IMG/VR virus record: IMGVR_UViG_3300035670_000266
Location: 1 to 54,708 of that record
DNA: 54,708 nt
Strand: one strand, 5' to 3'
DNA from: a virus
Below are positions 48,923 to 54,708 of this stretch, piece after piece. The position numbers were made by a program, and so were the translations under genes. How positions within the stretch are numbered: the first letter of the stretch is position 1; the number at the start of each line of letters is the position of its first letter. The notes below the pieces were generated by a model. That model was not told the DNA's origin. It was given only the letters and a program-made list of their open reading frames with translations, and did not search any database.

Positions 48923-49072
48923 ATGTACGACGATTTTGACTATTATTCTATTGATAACGACAGCATTTTTAACAATTACGATCTACGAGAGAGTATTATC
49001 AGGGAAATGAGTGAGCAAGAGCTGTGGGACACTTTTGAAACTGTCCCAGAGGACCTCCTGGCGAACTACTGA
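48923..49072 (+). CDS. Small acidic protein (49 residues), unknown
   Basis: MYDDFDYYSIDNDSIFNNYDL then RESIIREMSEQELWDTFETVPEDLLANY. Highly acidic, with a Tyr/Asp-rich N-terminus, which can be a nucleic-acid mimic feature, though nothing proves it. The coding DNA holds a perfect 7-bp hairpin (TGGGACA 49025-49031, TGTCCCA 49042-49048) near the end of the operon. Confidence 0.5.
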   Translation: MYDDFDYYSIDNDSIFNNYDLRESIIREMSEQELWDTFETVPEDLLANY

Positions 49073-49076
49073 CACC

Positions 49077-49093
49077 CTATAATAAGTACATCG
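49077..49093 (+). promoter_or_regulatory. Early-type promoter (TATAAT family)
   Basis: CTATAATAAGTACATC: TATAAT 49078-49083 with AAGTACATC. The ATG is 30 bases downstream, behind AGGGGA. The upstream stop codon is only six bases before TATAAT, and no TTGACA is present at the usual distance. Confidence 0.65.
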
Positions 49094-49107
49094 ACAGGGG
49101 ACATCCC

Positions 49108-49563
49108 ATGACCACCACCTTCGCCCAGTTCGCTTCTGAGCAGACTGCTCGTAACACTATCCATCTCAACATCGTCAAGTATTGCTTGATGCTGTGTGAT
49201 GCTCTTCGCCAGAACTACATTGATTACAGCATCAAGACTCACACTAGTGCTCTTGCTCGTCTTGAGGGTAACACCGAGACTGCTGTTGCTTATCACAAAG
49301 CATGTATCGAAGATCTTAAGAATGGTCGTTGTGACTATGACTTTACTATTGAGTCTGGTCGTAAGTATCACAAGATCATGATGAGTGCTGCTGGTGCTCG
49401 TTCTATTCATGCTTTTATTGACAAGAAAACTGGTGAAGTGTACAAACCTGCCAGCATTAAAGGTCCTGCCAAGAATGTTCGTTTCAATCTTCTCGTTATC
49501 AACGAACGTGAATGGTTGTTTCAACATGCTGACTGGGCGGGTGGTTATCTTTACCAACGTTAA
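49108..49563 (+). CDS. Conserved phage protein (151 residues), unknown
   Basis: MTTTFAQFASEQTARNTIHLNIVKYCLMLCDAL, then a helical central part (SALARLEGNTETAVAYHKACIEDLKNG). The C-terminal half includes GRKYHKIMMSAAGARSIHAFIDKKTGEVYKPASIKGPAKNVRFNLL, a strand-rich DNA-mimic-free region with positive charge. No family recognised. It has its own promoter and a good ribosome-binding site, and its codon bias matches the helicase gene, suggesting strong early expression. Confidence 0.65.
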   Translation: MTTTFAQFASEQTARNTIHLNIVKYCLMLCDALRQNYIDYSIKTHTSALARLEGNTETAVAYHKACIEDLKNGRCDYDFTIESGRKYHKIMMSAAGARSIHAFIDKKTGEVYKPASIKGPAKNVRFNLLVINEREWLFQHADWAGGYLYQR

Positions 49564-49583
49564 TTTTTAATTTAATTTTAATC

Positions 49584-49844
49584 ATGGCAAACATCAAATT
49601 TGGTTCATACGATCAGTTTAAAGTCACTGACTTTGGGCGAAAAGTTAATTATCGATATCCATGGGATAAAGTTGTTGCAACTGGTAGAGACTATGGTTTT
49701 TTTGTTGGTTGTAAAGATAAACCAGCACCACCAAAAACTCTCAAAAATCGTAAATGGGAAATTCTCCCAGCTATGGATGAAGGAGAACGTGGTTGGTATG
49801 TTTATTTAAAAAACTATACCAACGGATATAAGCCAGAGAGTTGA
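49584..49844 (+). CDS. Small protein (86 residues), unknown
   Basis: Basic beta-rich protein: IKFGSYDQFKVTDFGRKVNYRYPWDKVV, GFFVGCKDKPAPPKTLKNRKWEILPAM, ending NYTNGYKPES. Preceded by 20 bases of AT-only spacer. No family recognised. Its stop codon TGA lies inside the TTGACA box of the next promoter. Confidence 0.6.
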   Translation: MANIKFGSYDQFKVTDFGRKVNYRYPWDKVVATGRDYGFFVGCKDKPAPPKTLKNRKWEILPAMDEGERGWYVYLKNYTNGYKPES

Positions 49845-49869
49845 CAACCCTCTTTTTTTCTGATAAATT
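49841..49869 (+). promoter_or_regulatory. Sigma70-type promoter
   Basis: TTGACA (49841-49846), a 17-base spacer and TAAATT (49864-49869), 27 bases before ATG 49896. A T7 run inside the spacer might also help stop upstream transcription. Confidence 0.65.
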
Positions 49870-49895
49870 ACTAGAGTACATTCAACACGGAACAC

Positions 49896-50129
49896 ATGGA
49901 AGATCTCTTCATTGTAATTGAATCCCTTGGAATTGCCGTGGCACTTGATGATCGTGGCACTCCATTCACTTGTCCTATCGATTCTGATGGGAATATTGAA
50001 TGGGAGTTTGATTCCGATATTGATTGGGATGATCTCTCTCCTGCTCAATACAAACTGTTCATGACTGCTTTCAAAGCTCTTCAAGAACTGTCTCTGCTCA
50101 CCCAAAACGTTTCTCTTTTCGTAAAATGA
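49896..50129 (+). CDS. Small acidic protein (77 residues), unknown
   Basis: MEDLFIVIESLGIAVALDDRGTPFTCPIDSDGNIEWEF, then DSDIDWDDLSPAQYKLFMTAFKALQELSLL. Very acidic in the centre with a C-terminal helix. First gene behind the TTGACA promoter. ATGA overlap with the next gene. No family recognised. Confidence 0.6.
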   Translation: MEDLFIVIESLGIAVALDDRGTPFTCPIDSDGNIEWEFDSDIDWDDLSPAQYKLFMTAFKALQELSLLTQNVSLFVK

Positions 50130-50353
50130 AGAAATTTTCTCACATCTCCGATCTATTTGCTCCTATTAATTATGAAGAAGCACCAGTACGGATTCGCCCC
50201 CGTGCTGATCTTGAACCAGAGCAAGTGCAAAAGTTCTGGCGTTATCATGGACGCTTTCCAAATGACTTCGCCCGTGCTATAGTAGAAGTGCTGCCAGAGG
50301 GTAAAATCTTTGTTCAGTATGATCACCTTGCTAACTCGCTCGTTATTAAATGA
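50126..50353 (+). CDS. Small basic protein (75 residues), unknown
   Basis: MKKFSHISDLFAPINYEEAPVRIRPRADLEPEQVQKFWRYHGRFPNDF, ending in two strands (KIFVQYDHLANSLVIK). ATGA overlaps at both ends make a tightly coupled run of four genes (49896-51170). No family recognised. Confidence 0.6.
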   Translation: MKKFSHISDLFAPINYEEAPVRIRPRADLEPEQVQKFWRYHGRFPNDFARAIVEVLPEGKIFVQYDHLANSLVIK

Positions 50354-50562
50354 CCCAACAAGAAAAAGAACACGATTCTGTTTGTAATCAAGTAGAAACT
50401 ATTCTTAAGAATAGGTTTCGTAGGTTCAAGCACCTTATGAAGAACGATCGTGTTGAAGATGCTGTTGCGATTGGCGAAGAGTTTACAGAATGGATGCTAG
50501 AGACAGATGAAATCATATATTTCAGTCTCAATGATTTGAAAGAACTCCTCGAATCTAAATGA
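50350..50562 (+). CDS. Small helical protein (70 residues), unknown
   Basis: MTQQEKEHDSVCNQVETILKNRFRRFKHLM, then DRVEDAVAIGEEFTEWMLETDEIIYFSLNDLKELLE. Predicted two or three helices. Coupled by ATGA overlaps to both neighbours, the downstream one being an oxygenase. No family recognised. Confidence 0.6.
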   Translation: MTQQEKEHDSVCNQVETILKNRFRRFKHLMKNDRVEDAVAIGEEFTEWMLETDEIIYFSLNDLKELLESK

Positions 50563-51170
50563 AGAATCCAATCCAGTTAATTGAACCATCACCCTATGTA
50601 GTTTTTGCCACTAAACTGCCAGACTCATTGTGTGATGATATTTGCTCATACTTTTCTGATAAAGAAGTAGATATGGGCAAAACAGTCAATAACAAAGGTT
50701 ACCGTAGGGCGGGCATTCGATGGTCTAGCCCTGGTGATTGGATTGGACCTTTTATGTGGCAGTATTTGTCACAGGTAAATGAAACTCACTTCCAGTATGA
50801 TATTACTGGTACATATTTTGGTGAGACACATCAAATTGAATATCGCCCAGGTTGTCACTATAAATGGCATGAAGATGATAGCATCTCTCATTGTCTAATG
50901 TATGAGCATCCTGGATTTCATAAGTTTAGACCAGAGATAAAAGAATATATGAGAAAGCTGTCATATACTCTACAACTATCTCATCCTGATGATTACACTG
51001 GTGGTCAAGTACAGCTGTGGGATGAATCAAGAAAAATGTCATTCTTTATTCCAAAAGAAAAAGGAACGTTATGTATCTTTGATTCGAGAACTAGGCATCG
51101 TGTTCTACCAGTAAAAGAAGGAAAACGATTTGCTTTAGTTGGATGGGCAGTAGGACCAAGATGGAAGTAA
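50559..51170 (+). CDS. 2OG-Fe(II) oxygenase-like protein (4 of 5)
   Basis: A 203-residue prolyl-4-hydroxylase-like enzyme. The proximal ligands are in YKWHEDD (His and Asp near 110-112), the family strand in LSYTLQLSHPDDYTGGQVQLW, the distal His in TRHRVLPVKEGKRFALVGW together with the 2OG-binding Arg. The fit to the P4H pattern is the best of the five. Substrate unknown. Translationally coupled to the 70-residue gene. Confidence 0.8.
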   Translation: MKNPIQLIEPSPYVVFATKLPDSLCDDICSYFSDKEVDMGKTVNNKGYRRAGIRWSSPGDWIGPFMWQYLSQVNETHFQYDITGTYFGETHQIEYRPGCHYKWHEDDSISHCLMYEHPGFHKFRPEIKEYMRKLSYTLQLSHPDDYTGGQVQLWDESRKMSFFIPKEKGTLCIFDSRTRHRVLPVKEGKRFALVGWAVGPRWK

Positions 51171-51319
51171 CAATCACATTGGGCGATGATCTTCAAGAAG
51201 ATTACGAATCGTGGATGGCAGTAAAAGAAAGTTTGAATATAGATAGATCTATTAATTCTTTTTTACATTATGTTCATTACTACGGTACATTTAAAAATCC
51301 AAAGATACCAGAGGACTAA
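51161..51319 (+). CDS. Small protein (52 residues), unknown
   Basis: MEVTITLGDDLQEDYESWMAVKESLNIDRSINSFLHYV: one strand then helices, in the size range of ribbon-helix-helix proteins (a TITLGDDL strand followed by two helices), but this is only a resemblance. Overlaps the oxygenase gene by ten bases. The AGAGG near its end serves the next gene. Confidence 0.5.
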   Translation: MEVTITLGDDLQEDYESWMAVKESLNIDRSINSFLHYVHYYGTFKNPKIPED

Positions 51320-51321
51320 TC

Positions 51322-51597
51322 ATGACTGACATTCACTTGTTTGTACAAGAAGGTTGTCGCCCTTGTATGTACGCTGAGACACAACTTAAAAAGGTAGATG
51401 GTTGGGAGAATGTTGTCAACATCACCAACGCTAAAGATGGCAATCAGTGGACACAGTTTGCTACTGATTGTGGTGTAGTTGGCACACCAACTTTAATTGC
51501 TTTAATTGATGGTGTGGTTGTTGCTAAGGTTGAAGGATCTAATAGTATGACATCTGATTTCTGGAGGGCTACGGTAGAGAAGCATGGGAATGTTTGA
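51322..51597 (+). CDS. Thioredoxin/glutaredoxin-like protein
   Basis: A 91-residue thioredoxin fold: strand IHLFVQEG, redox motif C12-R-P-C15, then GVVGTPTLIALIDG with the conserved cis-proline after the TP turn, and a C-terminal strand and helix (VAKVEGSNSM). Such proteins reduce disulfides, for example in ribonucleotide reductase, which T4-like phages encode elsewhere. CRPC is not the usual thioredoxin CGPC or glutaredoxin CPYC. Preceded by AGAGG at good spacing. Overlaps the next gene by 14 bases. Confidence 0.8.
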   Translation: MTDIHLFVQEGCRPCMYAETQLKKVDGWENVVNITNAKDGNQWTQFATDCGVVGTPTLIALIDGVVVAKVEGSNSMTSDFWRATVEKHGNV

Positions 51598-52003
51598 TTA
51601 TTTCCGCTCATCGTATGATTTGGGTGAGCAGTTCACAAATGTAGTGTGTCAAACTAAAGATATCGAAGAGGGTATCGGTGGTACAATGACAGACTATTGG
51701 TTAGATCCAAATGGTTTGTTGTGGTATTCGAGCTATAGAGAAACTCATACCTTCCATGCTATTAATGAAGATGATCCTCGTTACGATCCAGATAAAAAGT
51801 TTCTGAACTTCGAATGGATTCCTACTGGTAAACATGGTAAGTTTCTAGCACATCCGATTACAAAGTACATTGAAATTCATCCAGAAGGGTGGAAAGGTAA
51901 GTGGGAAGACTGGCCTAGGTTGAAATTACACTTCAAATATGGTAAACTACAGGAATACATCAACATCACAGGAGAAAGGCAATGGCATTATCCCAATCAG
52001 TAG
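51584..52003 (+). CDS. Conserved phage protein (139 residues), unknown
   Basis: Begins MGMFDYFRSSYDLGEQFTNVVCQTKDIEEG, a start I associate with an uncharacterised phage and bacterial family beginning MGMFD. The body is aromatic and beta-rich (YWLDPNGLLWYSSYRETHTF, HFKYGKLQEYINITG). ATG 51590 is an alternative start. Overlaps the thioredoxin gene and the next gene. Function unknown. Confidence 0.65.
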   Translation: MGMFDYFRSSYDLGEQFTNVVCQTKDIEEGIGGTMTDYWLDPNGLLWYSSYRETHTFHAINEDDPRYDPDKKFLNFEWIPTGKHGKFLAHPITKYIEIHPEGWKGKWEDWPRLKLHFKYGKLQEYINITGERQWHYPNQ

Positions 52004-52173
52004 AAGAATCATTGAATGAAGCAGCATCAGCACTTCGTAATGCTTTAGCATACGCCGCTAGACAAGAACGACCAGTTGTGTGTAATTCAATTTCGGAAAT
52101 GATTTGCCGTATCGATCAAATTCAATCATTTGACGGTATCATGGATAAACTTGAAGAATTTAAAAATAAATGA
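51982..52173 (+). CDS. Small helical protein (63 residues), unknown
   Basis: MALSQSVEESLNEAASALRNALAYAARQERPVVCNSISEMICRIDQIQSFDGIMDKLEEF. Nearly all helix, with Ala-rich spacing suited to coiled-coil pairing. Overlaps the previous gene by 22 bases and the next by four (ATGA). GGAG lies 10-13 bases upstream of the start. Confidence 0.55.
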   Translation: MALSQSVEESLNEAASALRNALAYAARQERPVVCNSISEMICRIDQIQSFDGIMDKLEEFKNK

Positions 52174-52733
52174 TACGCCAACTTGAGAATCCACTTACCG
52201 AAACATATCTAGAATTTAAACAGATGTGTCTTGGTAAAGATATTCCATGGTTTTGGCACAAAGAACACATCGAAAATCTAAGTAAATCTGATTATGATCC
52301 TACTGAAAGATCTAACTTTGGATTCTATGGATTTGCTATTCTACAAAGGAAAGAATCTAGAGTTAAGGTTCCAACATCTGAACTAGGAACTGGTAAACTA
52401 ATAGAAATCTATCTAAGAAAAGCTGTACGAACATTCTCCGAAATTGCTAGACATAATGGAATAGAATACAGCACAATACATAGAATTTCTGTTAACGCTA
52501 CACATCCAGTTCCTCCTCCTAATCTTGGGATAGAACATGTTGACCATGAGTTTCCCCACAAAAACATGATTCTCTACTTTACAGATGTTGATAATGGTCC
52601 TACAATATGTGAGGGAGAATCATTTTATGGAAAAGAAGATGATGTAATTGTATTAGAAGGAATGCACTGTCTACGTGCTCCAGAAACCAAACGACGTATT
52701 ATTGTAGTATACACTTTCACACAAACTAATTAA
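52170..52733 (+). CDS. 2OG-Fe(II) oxygenase-like protein (5 of 5)
   Basis: A 187-residue oxygenase-like protein. Likely ligands are His and Asp in EHVDHEFPHKN (near 123-125) and a distal His in EGMHCLRAPETKRRIIVVYTF, with the 2OG-binding Arg nearby. The strand MILYFTDVDNGPT takes the place of the family GG.T strand. More divergent than numbers 2-4; the N-terminal half (FWHKEHIENL, SNFGFYGFAILQ) is not familiar. Coupled to the 63-residue gene. Confidence 0.65.
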   Translation: MIRQLENPLTETYLEFKQMCLGKDIPWFWHKEHIENLSKSDYDPTERSNFGFYGFAILQRKESRVKVPTSELGTGKLIEIYLRKAVRTFSEIARHNGIEYSTIHRISVNATHPVPPPNLGIEHVDHEFPHKNMILYFTDVDNGPTICEGESFYGKEDDVIVLEGMHCLRAPETKRRIIVVYTFTQTN

Positions 52734-52736
52734 TTT

Positions 52737-53159
52737 ATGAAACCTGATTACTCTATGAAACCCGATCACACTGTTCGTAACTTTATTATTGTTGGTTCTT
52801 CTTTCTTTGTATCGCTGATTATTATCAGTTCTGTTATTGGTCCGATGTACAATGTCTGGGCACAATCTCTCGCTGGTAAAGCAGAACTACAGAAGGCAGA
52901 ATACACTCGCCAGGTAGCAGTTCTTGAAGCACAAGCAAAGAAAGATTCTGCATCACAACTTGCTGATGCTGAGGTGATTCGTGCTCAAGGTGTTGCTAAA
53001 GCAAACCAAATTATCGGTGATTCGCTGAAAGATAATCGTGAGTATCTTCAGTATCTGTATATTACTGGTCTGGAAGAAGGTGCTAACAAAGGTAACGTGA
53101 CCATCTATGTTCCTACCGAAGGTGGTATGCCTGTGCCTACACTTCAAATGAACAAATGA
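52737..53159 (+). CDS. Membrane-anchored coiled-coil protein, SPFH/band-7-like tail
   Basis: One membrane helix (NFIIVGSSFFVSLIIISSVIG, about 15-35) is followed by a long charged coiled coil (KAELQKAEYTRQVAVLEAQAKKDSASQLADAEVIRAQGVAKANQII, about 47-93). This resembles the helical region after the SPFH domain of prohibitin/HflC-type proteins. The SPFH domain itself is missing. The end (GNVTIYVPTEGGMPVPTLQ) is beta-like. Such a protein could join or disturb host membrane scaffolds (inference). ATG 52755 is an internal alternative start. Confidence 0.6.
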   Translation: MKPDYSMKPDHTVRNFIIVGSSFFVSLIIISSVIGPMYNVWAQSLAGKAELQKAEYTRQVAVLEAQAKKDSASQLADAEVIRAQGVAKANQIIGDSLKDNREYLQYLYITGLEEGANKGNVTIYVPTEGGMPVPTLQMNK

Positions 53160-53359
53160 TGAAACAACTTCCAGATAAGAAAGCACTAGATATCATGTGG
53201 ACAGTGGCTACGAGTGGCAGTTTGGAAACTGGCACTCGCCCCCACTATGGGTTCGCTGATCTGCTGTATGATTACCTCACAGACAACCTCAAAAACAAGT
53301 ACGGAGTTGAACTCTGCTATGAACCTCAAAGAAAAGAAATCACTACTCAAGAAACTTGA
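53156..53359 (+). CDS. Small protein (67 residues), unknown
   Basis: ATGATG start overlapping the previous stop (ATG 53156 or 53159). MMKQLPDKKALDIMWTVATSGSLETGTRPHYGFADLLYDYL. Helical and acidic; no family recognised. Overlaps the next gene by 41 bases in a different frame. Confidence 0.5.
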   Translation: MMKQLPDKKALDIMWTVATSGSLETGTRPHYGFADLLYDYLTDNLKNKYGVELCYEPQRKEITTQET

Positions 53360-53591
53360 GACTGCTTACACATCATGTTCTGATTGTGGAAGTGAATATG
53401 GTGTGTATTCTGTAGGATGCTCATCTGTGTGGCAAGGAAAGTGTGATGTGTGTGGTGAGACCAAACCTGTCACTGAGTCCCGTGATTATGCTTACTTCAT
53501 TACTGGTATTCGTAAACTCAAACAAGAGATTCAAAATGAGAAAGGTAGTCGTCAAACCAAAGTCAAGCAAGGCGAAGAATCGCTTAGCTAA
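53319..53591 (+). CDS. Small zinc-ribbon-like protein (90 residues)
   Basis: From ATG 53319 (MNLKEKKSLLKKLETAYTSC). Two CxxC pairs (CSDCG about 20-24, CDVCG about 42-46) with aromatic strands between (YGVYSVGCSSVWQGK) form a probable zinc ribbon. The C-terminus is a basic helix (RKLKQEIQNEKGSRQTKVKQ). Could bind nucleic acid. The large overlaps on both sides make the start uncertain. Confidence 0.55.
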   Translation: MNLKEKKSLLKKLETAYTSCSDCGSEYGVYSVGCSSVWQGKCDVCGETKPVTESRDYAYFITGIRKLKQEIQNEKGSRQTKVKQGEESLS

Positions 53592-53766
53592 CACTATGGA
53601 TAACAATCCTGTCTGTATTGTAGAGCAGGATACTGGCGGTGAGTTGTTTCTTGCCGCCGAAAACCGTAAATACTTCTTCTGGGTCAGCACTAGAACTGGC
53701 AGCAATCGCTTCGGTGACAAAGCTGACAAAGATTGGGAAGTTATCACTGAAATCAATGTAATCTAA
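53536..53766 (+). CDS. Small conserved protein (76 residues), unknown
   Basis: From ATG 53536: a basic N-terminus (MRKVVVKPKSSKAKNRLAN), then strands (NPVCIVEQDTGGELFLAAENRKYFFWVS, DWEVITEI). Small all-beta protein with a basic leader, possibly nucleic-acid binding. ATG 53596 is an alternative start. Overlaps the previous gene by 56 bases and the next by one. Confidence 0.55.
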   Translation: MRKVVVKPKSSKAKNRLANTMDNNPVCIVEQDTGGELFLAAENRKYFFWVSTRTGSNRFGDKADKDWEVITEINVI

Positions 53767-53942
53767 TGAATTACCTTTGTCTTGTTGATGGCGTGGTAGA
53801 ATATGCCAGCACTTCTGAAAGTAGTTTTGCTCACTATCAGTTGGTGTATGCCGAAGAACATAAAGATGCTGATGTTCAGTATCTCACACTGACTGATGAA
53901 GAGTATGATGAAATGTTCCCCTACGAAGAGGATGAAGAATGA
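53766..53942 (+). CDS. Small acidic protein (58 residues), unknown
   Basis: One-base overlap start (TAATG). MNYLCLVDGVVEYASTSESSFAHYQLVYAEEH, ending in a very acidic tail (TDEEYDEMFPYEEDEE). ATGA overlap with the next gene. No family recognised. Confidence 0.5.
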   Translation: MNYLCLVDGVVEYASTSESSFAHYQLVYAEEHKDADVQYLTLTDEEYDEMFPYEEDEE

Positions 53943-54115
53943 AACCCAAGTTTCGTGAAGTATTAGAGATGGCGATTACTGAAGGAGTACAGTATGGATA
54001 TAGACGTGCTCACAAGCACGTTGAAAATCCTACTGAAGGTGCTATAATTGACAGCATCTGTGCCAATGTCATGGATTGTATCTACGAATGGTTTGAATTT
54101 GAGGATCTGAAATGA
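53939..54115 (+). CDS. Small helical protein (58 residues), unknown
   Basis: MKPKFREVLEMAITEGVQYGYRRAHKHVENPTEGAIIDSICANVMDCIYEWFEF. Predicted two helices. Its coding DNA contains a good promoter-like pair at 54021-54048. ATGA overlaps both ends. No family recognised. Confidence 0.5.
   Translation: MKPKFREVLEMAITEGVQYGYRRAHKHVENPTEGAIIDSICANVMDCIYEWFEFEDLK
54021..54048 (+). promoter_or_regulatory. Possible sigma70-type promoter inside a small gene
   Basis: TTGAAA (54021-54026), 16 bases, TATAAT (54043-54048), followed by TGACAGCATC, similar to the extension of the TATAAT family. It lies 64 bases before ATG 54112. A small hairpin (CGTGCT/AGCACG, 54005-54020) precedes it. Confidence 0.45.
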
Positions 54116-54324
54116 CTTACGACCAACTCTACGAGCACATTGTCAATTATGTTGCTCTGCCTCACACAGCTATCACCAAGCATGATAAACGTCGTGCTTG
54201 TTTGATCCTTGGTGCTGTGATGGAGTTTAACCTGGATTGTCTTGATGAAGGTGTAGATCCACGCACTCTTGACATGACTGGTTTTGTGAATGAGAAACTT
54301 GATGAACTGGAGGAAAACAAATGA
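54112..54324 (+). CDS. Small protein (70 residues), unknown
   Basis: MTYDQLYEHIVNYVALPHTAITKHDKRRACLILGAVMEFNLDCLDEG, ending in an acidic helix (FVNEKLDELEENK). Helical. ATGA overlaps at both ends. No family recognised. Confidence 0.55.
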   Translation: MTYDQLYEHIVNYVALPHTAITKHDKRRACLILGAVMEFNLDCLDEGVDPRTLDMTGFVNEKLDELEENK

Positions 54325-54692
54325 GCGGCGGACACTTCAACGATTGCGGATACGAATACTATAATGTCTCACAGTTTGCTGATGAACTTGAAGCAGAAGT
54401 TCGTAACAACTTTGAGAAGGATGAGTATGGTTTTTCTCACGAATATCCACCAGAAGTTTGTGAGTATCTGTTAGAGCAAGTTACCAAGATGCGTAAGATC
54501 GCAGAGATTATGAGGCATATTGATTATCTCTACAGTGGTGATCATGGTGAGGATACTTTTATGGAGCGTGTGAAAGAAGTAGAGAAAAAGTATAATGATC
54601 CTATTCAGCAGATCCTGAATGACCCTGATGATAACCTGAATGAAAAGATCGCAGAAGCCATGCAGCAAGCAGCAGCAGAGTATGACACTTGA
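54321..54692 (+). CDS. Conserved phage protein (123 residues), MSGGHF-type, unknown
   Basis: Begins MSGGHFNDCGYEYYNVSQFADELEAEV. This start is shared by an uncharacterised family common in phages. The rest is helical and acidic (CEYLLEQVTKMRKIAEIMRHIDYL, ERVKEVEKKYNDPIQQIL, EKIAEAMQQAAAEYDT). The preceding GGAGG lies within the end of the upstream gene. The last 16 bases of the window hold no complete feature. Confidence 0.6.
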   Translation: MSGGHFNDCGYEYYNVSQFADELEAEVRNNFEKDEYGFSHEYPPEVCEYLLEQVTKMRKIAEIMRHIDYLYSGDHGEDTFMERVKEVEKKYNDPIQQILNDPDDNLNEKIAEAMQQAAAEYDT

Positions 54693-54708
54693 TCAACTGG
54701 CACAGGGT

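Noticed and set aside
53214-53318. N-terminal extension of the zinc-ribbon-like gene
   Set aside because: The first 35 residues would be an overlapping frame of the previous gene with unrelated composition; the ATG at 53319 gives a sensible compact protein.

Overview
The window reads as part of the genome of a T4-like cyanomyovirus, a contractile-tailed phage of marine Synechococcus or Prochlorococcus. The evidence is a T4-type baseplate hub and spike block, T4-type late promoter motifs (TATAAATA, CTAAATA), a UvsW-like helicase, a CpeT-type phycobiliprotein lyase, a tRNA cluster, several 2OG-Fe(II) oxygenases, and many short, translationally coupled conserved phage genes. Every gene I could support is on the + strand. 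No capsid, terminase, polymerase or photosystem gene lies in this interval.

Layout. (1) 1-12.7 kb, tail hub, tape measure and spike: a gp26-like protein and a gp51-like protein (probably joined by a programmed -1 frameshift), two related tape-measure-like proteins ending in different peptidoglycan hydrolases (SleB type and M23 type), a gp27-like hub protein, a gp5-like OB-fold spike with Calx-beta-type repeats and no lysozyme domain, and a separate beta-helix needle protein. (2) 12.7-15.4 kb, a control and RNA region: a conserved small protein, one 2OG oxygenase, five recognisable tRNAs (two CAU, Leu UAA, Thr UGU, Leu UAG), one aberrant tRNA-like gene, CpeT, and several hairpins and promoters. 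A sequence of about 70 bp occurs at both ends of this region, each copy running into a late promoter. (3) 15.4-41.7 kb, adhesin and tail-fibre region: a 3792-residue repeat protein, two tail-collar proteins, three tandem fibre genes with a common C-terminus, two small proteins, a 1923-residue Ig-repeat and collar protein, a protein with a tail-fibre-assembly-chaperone-like domain, and a small unknown protein. (4) 41.7-54.7 kb, early or auxiliary genes: UvsW-like helicase, HNH nuclease coupled to a D12 adenine methyltransferase, four more 2OG oxygenases, a thioredoxin-like protein, small membrane proteins and about 25 small unknown genes, mostly overlapping by 1-4 bases or a little more.

How it works together. 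Regions 1 and 3 make the cell-puncturing and host-binding parts of the virion and are served by late promoters. Region 4 begins after a strong UUCG hairpin terminator and carries a family of TATAAT promoters with a conserved downstream extension (about TATAATnAGTACATC) placed 27-31 bases before the start codon. The most notable signal is at 731-781: a canonical slippery heptamer, a 9-base spacer and a perfect 13-bp hairpin exactly at the gp26/gp51 boundary. It would yield a fusion resembling the G/GT tail-assembly chaperones of other phages, directly upstream of the tape-measure-like genes.

Limits: family names come from recognised motifs and gene order, not from searches. Many small genes have no known function. 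Promoters and terminators are read by eye.
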